Made by a program: the position numbers and the translations under genes. A DNA stretch of 12,433 nt from an uncultured Bacteroidia bacterium. GTDB lineage: Bacteria; Bacteroidota; Bacteroidia; Bacteroidales; UBA932. The notes beneath the pieces were generated by a model that saw only the letters and a program-made list of their open reading frames with translations, had not been told where the DNA came from and searched no databases. Positions 6,297 through 12,433 of the stretch are shown piece after piece (within the stretch, counting starts at the first letter, position 1; every line of letters begins with the position of its first letter). The stretch lies in the NCBI GenBank assembly GCA_902795785.1, contig CADBMK010000022.1, positions 1 through 12,433 on the forward strand, written 5' to 3'.

Positions 6297-7277
6297 ATGA
6301 AACTTTCACCACTCAAATTCGAAGCCTGGCTTCGCCCGATGATATGGGGCGGCGAGAAGATCGCTCCGTTCAAAGGAACCAGATCCGATGCGGACAACAT
6401 CGGAGAAAGCTGGGAGATTTCCGCCGTGGAGGGCCACGTATCAAAAGTGAGCGAAGGTCCTCTCAAAGGCAGGACGCTTACAGACCTTATCAGGGAATAC
6501 AAGGGCTCTCTTGTAGGAGAGAAGGTCTATGCCCGTAACGGAGACCTCTTCCCGCTTCTTATCAAATTCATCGACGCAAAGTCTGACCTTAGTGTCCAGG
6601 TACATCCTGACGACGAGATGGCTATGCGCGTCCACGGTCAGAAGCACGGCAAGACGGAGATGTGGTATGTCGTCGGCGGGGACAAGGGTGCAAGCCTTCT
6701 CTGCGGCTTTAAAAAGCAGATAGACAAGGACGAGTATGTAAAGGCTGTGGAGGAAGACAGGCTCATGGATGTGCTTGCACGCTATGAGATAAAGCCTGGG
6801 GACGTATTCTTCCTTCCTGCGGGCAGGGTTCACGCCATTGGCGCGGGAGCCTTCGTGGCAGAGATTCAGCAGACTTCGGACCTTACCTACAGAATCTACG
6901 ACTACAACCGCAAGGGCGCTGACGGAAAGCCTCGCGAGCTCCATACTGAACTTGCAAAGGAGGCTGTAAACTTTGAAGTCCTGCCGGATTACAGGACGGA
7001 TTATGATTACAGGAAGGATGCCGTGGTTCCGCTTGTGGACTGCCAGTATTTCACGACAGACCTTCTGGATCTTGACAAGCCTCTTGAAAGGGACTTCTCC
7101 AAAACCGATTCGTTTGTCGTGGTCATGGGACTTGAAGGCGAGGGAACAATAGGAACTGACGCCGGCGATGTGACCATCCGCCGCGGAGAGACAGTCCTTC
7201 TGCCTGCATCCATAAACAAAGCGACCTTCACCCCGAAGGGCGAAGGCCTCAAGATCCTTAATTCGTATATAGGTTAG
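6297..7277 (+). CDS. manA: Mannose-6-phosphate isomerase, class I
   Basis: Interconverts mannose 6-phosphate and fructose 6-phosphate, linking mannose use and GDP-mannose synthesis to glycolysis. The 326-residue protein is the short, Bacillus-like form of the cupin-type enzyme. Zinc ligands are readable: QVHPDD (Gln101, His103), KTEMW (Glu121) and GRVHAIGAG (His179). The active-site stretch YRIYDYNR (198-205) follows, then a second cupin-like half to the C-terminus. No signal peptide, so cytosolic. Only 6 bases separate it from htpG with no promoter or terminator between, so the two are very likely co-transcribed. Its TAG stop is 2 bases from the stop of the convergent FKBP gene. Confidence 0.95.
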   Translation: MKLSPLKFEAWLRPMIWGGEKIAPFKGTRSDADNIGESWEISAVEGHVSKVSEGPLKGRTLTDLIREYKGSLVGEKVYARNGDLFPLLIKFIDAKSDLSVQVHPDDEMAMRVHGQKHGKTEMWYVVGGDKGASLLCGFKKQIDKDEYVKAVEEDRLMDVLARYEIKPGDVFFLPAGRVHAIGAGAFVAEIQQTSDLTYRIYDYNRKGADGKPRELHTELAKEAVNFEVLPDYRTDYDYRKDAVVPLVDCQYFTTDLLDLDKPLERDFSKTDSFVVVMGLEGEGTIGTDAGDVTIRRGETVLLPASINKATFTPKGEGLKILNSYIG

Positions 7278-7287
7278 GATTAACCTA
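7270..7287. other. Inverted repeat spanning both stop codons of the convergent manA/FKBP pair
   Basis: TAGGTTA (7270-7276) and TAACCTA (7281-7287) form a 7-pair stem with a GGAT loop. It contains the TAG of manA (7275-7277) and the TAA of the FKBP gene (7282-7280, minus strand). Symmetry lets it fold in both transcripts. There is no T-run on either side, so it is not a standard terminator. Confidence 0.5.
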
Positions 7288-7888
7288 CTACTTCTATAAG
7301 CTCGACACGGAAGATAAGGGCTGCATACGGTGGAATTGCGCCGTGGGCACCTGCTTCTCCGTAGCCGAGCTTATAAGGTATATAGAACATATACTCTGAG
7401 CCTTCGTTCATGAGCTGAAGACCCTCGGTCCATCCAGGAATTACCTGGTTGAGACCGAACTGGGCCGGCTGGTTGCGGTCCCAGGAACTGTCGAACTTGG
7501 TTCCGTCCACGAGTGTACCCTCATAGTTGCAGATAACCTGGTCTGTTGCCTTTGGCTTGGCTCCGTTACCCTTCTTGATAATCTTATACTGAAGACCGCT
7601 CGGAAGGACAACCACTCCGTCTTCCTTCTTATTTGCCTCGAGGAAGTCTTCTCCCTGCTTCTTGAATATCTTTGCGGCAGCTTCCTGCTCCTTTTTCTGA
7701 GCCTCTTCAAGCTCTCCGAAGAACTTGTCGAGGATGTCTCCTGCCTCCTCGTGTGAGAGGGCTGGCTTTTCACCTGAAAGTGTGGCCTTGATGGCTGCGG
7801 CGAAATCCTCCGTGTTGAGGTCCTTGACTCCTGAGCGGAGAAGGTTATGCGCGATGCTCATTCCGAGAGCGTAACTGATTTTATCCAT
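7280..7888 (-). CDS. FKBP-type peptidyl-prolyl cis-trans isomerase
   Basis: Speeds cis-trans isomerisation of X-Pro bonds during folding. The 202-residue product has an N-terminal helical dimerisation region of the FkpA/Mip kind (about 1-90; it starts MDKISYALGM and includes a Glu/Ala/Lys-rich helix at 58-80). A complete FKBP domain follows (about 95-202). Active-site residues line up with FKBP12: Tyr122, Phe132-Asp133, Phe144, Val149-Ile150, Trp153, Tyr176, Phe193. I chose ATG 7888 because family members begin at this MDK position. A longer in-frame start at 7990 would read through the intergenic promoters and into the divergent lipoprotein gene. From 7888 there is no signal peptide, so the protein is predicted cytosolic, unlike periplasmic FkpA. 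It diverges from the exported operon and converges on manA. Confidence 0.94.
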   Translation of the reverse strand: MDKISYALGMSIAHNLLRSGVKDLNTEDFAAAIKATLSGEKPALSHEEAGDILDKFFGELEEAQKKEQEAAAKIFKKQGEDFLEANKKEDGVVVLPSGLQYKIIKKGNGAKPKATDQVICNYEGTLVDGTKFDSSWDRNQPAQFGLNQVIPGWTEGLQLMNEGSEYMFYIPYKLGYGEAGAHGAIPPYAALIFRVELIEVVG

Positions 7889-7918
7889 AAGAGTTAAAAG
7901 TATTATATTATTAAGGTG

Positions 7919-7926
7919 CAAAGGTA
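7919..7926 (-). promoter_or_regulatory. Putative -7 element of the FKBP gene
   Basis: Minus-strand TACCTTTG (7926-7919) matches TAnnTTTG exactly, about 31 bases upstream of ATG 7888. No good TTTG -33 box is seen; TCTT at 7949-7946 is the nearest at the right distance. Confidence 0.5.
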
Positions 7927-7931
7927 GTAAA

Positions 7932-7966
7932 AACGTTATATTTGTAAGATTAAATAATAACGTTAT
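7932..7966. repeat. Paired AACGTTAT motifs, candidate operator before the exported operon
   Basis: AACGTTAT occurs at 7932-7939 and again at 7959-7966. The second copy lies within the perfect 10-base palindrome ATAACGTTAT (7957-7966), which covers the start codon of the lipoprotein gene. The first copy overlaps the -7 element of the same gene. The AACGTT cores are 27 bases apart. The arrangement suggests a dimeric regulator site, but no regulator is encoded nearby. Confidence 0.4.
7937..7944 (+). promoter_or_regulatory. Putative -7 element of the exported operon
   Basis: TATATTTG matches TAnnTTTG exactly. Transcription would begin near 7950 and leave a leader of about 15 bases before ATG 7965. 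No TTTG box lies 19-21 bases upstream. It sits back to back with the minus-strand element 7919-7926, only 10 bases away. Confidence 0.55.
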
Positions 7967-9128
7967 GACTAAAAACCCTTTATTAATCATTTCACTTGCG
8001 GCCTGTCTTCTGATTTCAGGCTGCAGTAAAGATGTACCCCAAAGAACAATTACCTATGCAGACGAAGTCCTTCCTGGAGACACTCTCGTGAAGGGAAAAT
8101 CAAACGCATATATGAAGCTCTTTGTCCTCAACGAGGGACAGATGGGACAGGAAAACGCCACCCTTGACTTTTTCAAGTTCTCGTCGGGTTCATATGTCAG
8201 AAATGCCTATTCTGCAATGAATCCGTACAGCAACGGTCTCGGCGACGTTGCCAATAACATCCGCTTCTATTATGACTACGCTTTCATCCCTGTGACCAAT
8301 TCCAACCTGGTGGAGGTTATCAGCTGCTATGATGAGACCCACATTACCAAGTTTGAGATTCCCGGCCCGCGTGACGTCACCTTTGACGAGACCAGGGCTT
8401 ATGTCACTTCTTATGACGGTGCCAGGTATGGTGATGATAAGCTCGGCGCCGTGTACAGAATCAATCTCAATTCAAATCCGGTCAAGATAGATACCATCCA
8501 TGTAGGCTTCCAGCCGGAGGGCATTTCAATCAATGGGCAGGAACTCTATGTTGCAAACAGTGGAGGCTATCATACCGGCTACGACGACAGACTCGACATT
8601 ATTAATACCTACTACTTTAAGAAGAAGACCAGCATCAAGATTGCGCCCAACCTTAAGGATGTTTATGCCAATGACGAAAATGTATGGGTGACCTCATTCG
8701 GAGATTACTCTAAAGTCCATTCAGGCATTTACTGCTACAGCCTTGTTTACGGCCATGTCCTTGACCGCACCGATGAACTTGCACAGGTCCGCTTCCTCTG
8801 CTCATGTGCGGATGACACCAATATTTACGTCCTCGGAACCGAGCAGGAATGGGAATATGACCCGTCAGTCAAAAAGACTTACAAGCTTTACTCCATTGGC
8901 AGGAGGGAAGGCGATGTCAGGGATTACGATCTTGATTTGTCAGGCCTGACTGCGCCGTATGCCATCTGCTTCAATCCTTCGAATGGAGATTTCTATGTCT
9001 CTGACGCGGGAGATTACTTCACTGAGGGCAAGATTTACTGCTACGACCTGGATTCAGGTAAACTTCAGTGGAAGACATACACGGGCGTATGCCCTGGTTC
9101 ATTGGCACTCTTTGGAGCAATCTATTAG
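7965..9128 (+). CDS. Lipoprotein with predicted YncE/DUF5074-like beta-propeller
   Basis: A 387-residue exported lipoprotein. The N-terminus has a basic start, a hydrophobic core and a lipobox ending LISGC, with Cys20 the expected lipidated residue. After it comes SKDVPQ, with only one acidic residue, so a Bacteroidetes surface-export signal is at best partial. The mature part shows repeating strand patterns typical of YncE-type propellers as found in DUF5074 proteins, for example GPRDVTFDETRAYVTS, GFQPEGISINGQELYVAN, NLKDVYANDENVWVTS and YAICFNPSNGDFYVSD. I see no catalytic signature, so binding of a ligand or partner is the likelier role. BtuG, the cobalamin-binding surface lipoprotein of Bacteroides, is also a propeller, but no vitamin B12 gene is near, so that function is not claimed. 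First gene of a tight operon; the next gene starts 3 bases after its stop. Confidence 0.78.
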   Translation: MTKNPLLIISLAACLLISGCSKDVPQRTITYADEVLPGDTLVKGKSNAYMKLFVLNEGQMGQENATLDFFKFSSGSYVRNAYSAMNPYSNGLGDVANNIRFYYDYAFIPVTNSNLVEVISCYDETHITKFEIPGPRDVTFDETRAYVTSYDGARYGDDKLGAVYRINLNSNPVKIDTIHVGFQPEGISINGQELYVANSGGYHTGYDDRLDIINTYYFKKKTSIKIAPNLKDVYANDENVWVTSFGDYSKVHSGIYCYSLVYGHVLDRTDELAQVRFLCSCADDTNIYVLGTEQEWEYDPSVKKTYKLYSIGRREGDVRDYDLDLSGLTAPYAICFNPSNGDFYVSDAGDYFTEGKIYCYDLDSGKLQWKTYTGVCPGSLALFGAIY

Positions 9129-9131
9129 AAT

Positions 9132-10250
9132 ATGAAACGAATAGCTATCCTTCTGTCCGTAATAATCCTGTCCTGCTCTGCGTCTTTCGCCCAGGATGCG
9201 CCGAAACTATATCCGGAAACCAATTCGGAACCGGAGTATGTATATACCGACGCTTCAGTATTTCCTCTTTATGGAAAGGTGACGACTGATACATACGACA
9301 GGTACGGCCGTCTTCCTGGATGTCTTGAAGGGAAAATCCGTGAAGGCCTGTGGAATCTTGGAAGAAATTCCGCCGGTCTTTATATCCGCTTCCGTACTGA
9401 TTCAAAATCAATCAGGGTTAAGTGGGAGTCACTTAACAACTTTGGAATGAATCACATGACGGCAGCCGGTGTGCGCGGACTTGACCTTTATGCCCTTGAC
9501 GGGGGTAAGTGGCGTTCCGTTTCGGGACTTCAGCCACGCTCGCGTCAGGAGTCGGACGTCAGGGCTGTCCGTAACATGGATGGCCGGATGAGGGAGTATA
9601 TGCTTTACCTGTCACTCTATGACGGGGTGAAGTCTCTCTCCATCGGTACGGAGAAAGGTGCGGTCATAGAAGGCCCTGCCGTTGATTCTCCAAAGAGCGG
9701 CAAGCCTATCGTAATGTATGGCACCAGCATCCTGCAGGGAGGCTGCGCCACACGTCCGGGTATGGCTTTCACGGCTATCCTTGGAAGATGGTTTGACAGG
9801 GAAGTGGTTAATCTCGGATTCAGCGGCAACGGACGTCTCGATTACGAGATAGCCGAGCTGATGGCCGCCGTTCCAGACCCGGCTGTTTTCGTTCTTGACA
9901 ATGTCCCTAACTGTACAAAGGTGCAGATTGAGGAGAGGGAGGAAAAGTTTATCGAAATTCTCCGCAAGGCTCATCCGAAGGTACCGATTATCTTTGTGGA
10001 GAATCCTGATTTTACCGACCTCTGGCTCGACAACAAGTCAAGGGAAGAAATCAAGGCCAAGAATGATGCCCACAGGGCAGTGTATGAGAAACTTCGCAAA
10101 GCAGGAGACAAGAATCTTTATTATATTCCGTCGAAAGGTCTCATAGGTGATGACGGTGAAGGTACCGTAGACGGAACTCACTTCACGGATCTGGGCATGC
10201 TCCGCTATGCGGAGACAGTTGCCCCGGTGATTAAAAAAGCAATGCGATGA
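9132..10250 (+). CDS. Secreted SGNH/GDSL-family hydrolase with N-terminal GxDLY domain
   Basis: A 372-residue exported esterase-like protein. A signal peptide with likely cleavage after Ala20 (SASFA, then QD) directs it to the periplasm or beyond. The N-terminal beta domain contains GVRGLDLYAL, the GxDLY signature of Bacteroidetes SGNH proteins. The C-terminal hydrolase domain starts near residue 190. Block I is YGTSILQGGC (nucleophile Ser199; GTS replaces the classic GDS, as is usual in this subfamily), the oxyanion block is GFSGNG (229-234), and block V is DGTH (Asp347, His350). The family removes acyl groups, often acetyl, from sugars or other carriers; the substrate is not readable here. 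Its last four bases (ATGA) overlap the start of the phosphatase gene, which supports translational coupling. Confidence 0.87.
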   Translation: MKRIAILLSVIILSCSASFAQDAPKLYPETNSEPEYVYTDASVFPLYGKVTTDTYDRYGRLPGCLEGKIREGLWNLGRNSAGLYIRFRTDSKSIRVKWESLNNFGMNHMTAAGVRGLDLYALDGGKWRSVSGLQPRSRQESDVRAVRNMDGRMREYMLYLSLYDGVKSLSIGTEKGAVIEGPAVDSPKSGKPIVMYGTSILQGGCATRPGMAFTAILGRWFDREVVNLGFSGNGRLDYEIAELMAAVPDPAVFVLDNVPNCTKVQIEEREEKFIEILRKAHPKVPIIFVENPDFTDLWLDNKSREEIKAKNDAHRAVYEKLRKAGDKNLYYIPSKGLIGDDGEGTVDGTHFTDLGMLRYAETVAPVIKKAMR

Positions 10251-11527
10251 AAAAACTGTTTGCCTTAGTAAGCGCCTCCTTCCTTGCTGTAACGGTATTC
10301 GCCCAGGCATCAAAGGAAGAAATTATGGCTGATATCCATAATATGGGATATGTGTATTCACCATATCCTGACGTGGATCATCCAGTTTCTGCGTATCCAA
10401 AGGGATATGTGCCTTTCCATATCGAACATCTTGGAAGACACGGTTCCCGTAACCTCGACGAGAAAGATCAGTATACCAATTCTCTGAAACTTCTTCAAAG
10501 AGGAGACTCCCTTGGAGTGCTTACGCCGCTTGGCAAACAGCTTATGGGCGAAATACAGGACCTTATCTCTTTTGCCGAGGGCCGCTATGGCATGCTGGTG
10601 CCGAGGGGAGAAAGGGAACACCGTCATATCATCGACAGGATGTACAGGAATTATCCTGAGGTGTTCTCCACAAAGCACGGCCGTACCTGCTGGGTGGATG
10701 CAAGTTCCACCAAGGTGTTCAGGACGATGATGAGCATGTCCTATGGCCTGGACGAGCTTAAGACCCTCAATCCAAAGATCAGGACAACCCGCGCCACCGA
10801 CGAAAGGACAGACAATGCCCTTTACCGTCTCGACGGTTTCAGGAAGGTCCAGGGTGAGGTTAAGGAAATCAAGAGCGACTATCCGGAACTCGACCCTTCA
10901 AGGCTTATGGGCGAGGTTTTTACTGACTTCAGTTTCATTCCGGAAAGGAAACAGAGGGGATTCGTCAGGGATATCTGGCGCTTTGCCTTTGCCGCCTGGA
11001 TGAACAGCGACGATTATAACCAGGATTTTTTCAAATATCTCAGACCTGAGGAGGTTTATCCAATCTGGGTTAGATTCAATAAGTTCATGTTCCTTTGCCA
11101 CGGCCCTTCAACTAAGTATGGCAAGATTGTTACCGCGGACCTTGTTCCTCTCCTTAAGAGCATGATGGAGGCCGAGGCTGCCTGCTTCAACGGCAGGGGA
11201 CCGGATGCCGGCCTTCATTACGCCCACGATATACACGTAATGCCGCTGGCTGCCCTTATGGGTATCAAGGGCTGCTGTGAGCCGGAGAAGGATCCGGACC
11301 ACGTTCACGAGGTCTGGTGTGATTACATCGTTTCTCCTATGGCCACCAACATCCAGCTGATTTTCTTCAGGAGCAAGAAAACGAAAGATAACGGGGATGT
11401 ACTCGTGAAGGTGCTGATGAATGAGAAAGAATCCTCTTTCGACGGCCTTGAAACTGACAACTGGCCATATTACAAATGGTCCGATGTCAAGGCCCATTTC
11501 GAAAAGAGAATGAATGGCGAGCTCTAG
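10247..11527 (+). CDS. Secreted histidine-type phosphatase (histidine acid phosphatase family, branch 2)
   Basis: A 426-residue phosphohydrolase with a signal peptide (MKKLFALVSASFLAVTVFAQ, cleavage probably after Ala19). The catalytic motif is HLGRHGSR, with phospho-acceptor His65 flanked by Arg64 and Arg68. The proton-donor motif HD appears as AHDIH at His327-Asp328 in the expected C-terminal position. This is the branch that includes acid phosphatases, phytases and MINPP-type inositol-polyphosphate phosphatases. Between the two motifs lies a helical insert of normal size. Export plus family suggests scavenging of phosphate from extracytoplasmic phosphomonoesters; phytate or inositol phosphates are possible but not shown. 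It starts within the stop of the esterase gene, and the MATE gene starts within its last codons. Confidence 0.87.
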   Translation: MKKLFALVSASFLAVTVFAQASKEEIMADIHNMGYVYSPYPDVDHPVSAYPKGYVPFHIEHLGRHGSRNLDEKDQYTNSLKLLQRGDSLGVLTPLGKQLMGEIQDLISFAEGRYGMLVPRGEREHRHIIDRMYRNYPEVFSTKHGRTCWVDASSTKVFRTMMSMSYGLDELKTLNPKIRTTRATDERTDNALYRLDGFRKVQGEVKEIKSDYPELDPSRLMGEVFTDFSFIPERKQRGFVRDIWRFAFAAWMNSDDYNQDFFKYLRPEEVYPIWVRFNKFMFLCHGPSTKYGKIVTADLVPLLKSMMEAEAACFNGRGPDAGLHYAHDIHVMPLAALMGIKGCCEPEKDPDHVHEVWCDYIVSPMATNIQLIFFRSKKTKDNGDVLVKVLMNEKESSFDGLETDNWPYYKWSDVKAHFEKRMNGEL

Positions 11528-12433
11528 AGAAATACTTTTAGCAAAGATTCGTGGTAAAGAACAGATGACAACGGGCGAGAAACTCAGTCTTGCCCTTATG
11601 CTTGCCGTTCCGGCAATGCTTGCTCAGCTTTCCACGGTTCTTATGTCCTATATCGATGCGTCGATGGTCGGCTCACTCGGAGCCGGTCCGTCGGCGTCAA
11701 TCGGTCTTGTATCTACTTCGACGTGGATATTCGGAGGCTTCTGCATGGCCACCACCTACGGGTTCTCGGTCCAGGTGGCACATTTCATCGGCAATAATGA
11801 CTTCAAGGCAGCAAGGAACGTCCTTCGCCAGGGCCTTGTGACCTGCCTGCTTTTCAGCATTGTGATGTGCTGCATCGGTTTGGCCATTGGAAACAGCCTC
11901 CCTGTGTGGCTCGGCGGCAAGGGGGACATCTGTCCCGACGCCTCGGCTTATTTTATGATTTACGCCGCCTTCATCCCTGCCATGCAACTTGTCTTCACCG
12001 GCGGGGCGATGCTTCAGGCGAGCGGCAATATGAAGGTCCCGAGCATACTGAACGTGGTTATGTGCGTTCTGGACGTGCTCTTCAACTATATCTTCATCTT
12101 CCGTCTGGATATGGGAGTGAAGGGAGCATCCCTGGGAACAGGCCTCTCAGAACTTGTTACGGCCATCCTGATGCTCTATTTCCTGACTGTCCGTTCCAAG
12201 GAACTGAACCTTCTTCAGGACAGAGGCTCCTTTGTCCCTACCGGGGACAGCCTCAGGAAGGCTTTCGGCATTGTTGGACCGATGTGGCTGCAGAATATCG
12301 TTATGAGGGGAGCCCATGTTATGAGCACGATTATTGTAGCGCCTCTTGGCAATGTGGCTATAGCCGCCAACATTTTTGCAATTACAGCCGAGAGTTTCTG
12401 CTACATGCCGGGATATGGCCTTCAGGAAGCAAC
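11514..12433 (+). CDS. MATE-family multidrug/metabolite efflux transporter, N-terminal part (3' end outside window)
   Basis: Partial: 306 residues are visible and the frame is open at the window end. The family swaps Na+ or H+ for organic cations, drugs or metabolites across the inner membrane, normally with 12 helices; about the first seven or eight are here. Typical segments are YIDASMVGSLG in the first helix region (47-57), a GFSVQVAHFIGNNDFKAAR stretch (83-101) and GGAMLQASGNMKVP (163-176) followed by the long hydrophobic run to IFIF (193-196). I chose ATG 11514, which overlaps the phosphatase gene by 14 bases, because the resulting segment SREILLAKIRGKEQMTTGEK resembles N-termini I recall in Bacteroidetes MATE proteins. 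ATG 11565 is the alternative. The overlap puts it in the same operon, where it may export a product of the two hydrolases or simply be linked by position. Confidence 0.92.
   Translation, partial: MASSREILLAKIRGKEQMTTGEKLSLALMLAVPAMLAQLSTVLMSYIDASMVGSLGAGPSASIGLVSTSTWIFGGFCMATTYGFSVQVAHFIGNNDFKAARNVLRQGLVTCLLFSIVMCCIGLAIGNSLPVWLGGKGDICPDASAYFMIYAAFIPAMQLVFTGGAMLQASGNMKVPSILNVVMCVLDVLFNYIFIFRLDMGVKGASLGTGLSELVTAILMLYFLTVRSKELNLLQDRGSFVPTGDSLRKAFGIVGPMWLQNIVMRGAHVMSTIIVAPLGNVAIAANIFAITAESFCYMPGYGLQEA

Noticed and set aside
7889..7990. Longer FKBP start at 7990 giving a hydrophobic N-terminus that could pass for a signal anchor
   Set aside because: The extension is translated from the AT-rich promoter region, overlaps the divergent lipoprotein gene, and has no charged start or cleavage site; family members begin at the MDKISYALG position.

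Overview
The window looks like a chromosomal segment from a member of the Bacteroidales (Bacteroidota). The exact genus cannot be read from the sequence. Evidence: no Shine-Dalgarno sites upstream of the starts; several promoter-like TAnnTTTG elements of the Bacteroidetes sigma factor; a Bacteroidetes-type HtpG; an exported SGNH hydrolase with a GxDLY domain; a YncE/DUF5074-like lipoprotein; and a histidine-type phosphatase. Base composition is roughly half G+C by eye and codon use looks even throughout. I see no insertion sequence, prophage, CRISPR array, tRNA or rRNA. The gene-free gaps are all about 100 bases or shorter.

Layout. (1) 2-430: 3' end of an OmpA-family peptidoglycan-binding protein, closed by a strong intrinsic terminator. 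(2) 525-1709: purT, formate-dependent GAR transformylase, convergent with a HAD-family phosphatase on the minus strand (1712-2551). (3) 2654-4291: an AMP-forming acyl-CoA synthetase, divergent from the HAD gene across a compact promoter region, followed by a terminator-like hairpin. (4) 4395-7277: htpG (Hsp90) and manA (mannose-6-phosphate isomerase), 6 bases apart and probably co-transcribed, convergent with an FKBP-type prolyl isomerase on the minus strand (7280-7888). (5) 7965-12433 and beyond: a tightly packed plus-strand operon of an outer-membrane-type lipoprotein with a predicted beta-propeller, a secreted SGNH/GDSL esterase, a secreted histidine acid phosphatase, and a MATE-family transporter cut by the window end.

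The first half is ordinary housekeeping: purine synthesis, fatty-acid activation, protein folding and sugar-phosphate metabolism. The most interesting part is the last third. Three consecutive genes carry export signals and their spacings are +3, -4 and -14 bases, so they probably form one unit that acts on an extracytoplasmic ester- and phosphate-containing substrate which I cannot identify. Other points worth a look are the two convergent junctions built on the same octamer TAGGATTA, two divergent intergenic regions with overlapping or shared promoter elements, and the repeated AACGTTAT motif at the start of the exported operon. I found no clear evidence of a wholly new defence or mobile system.
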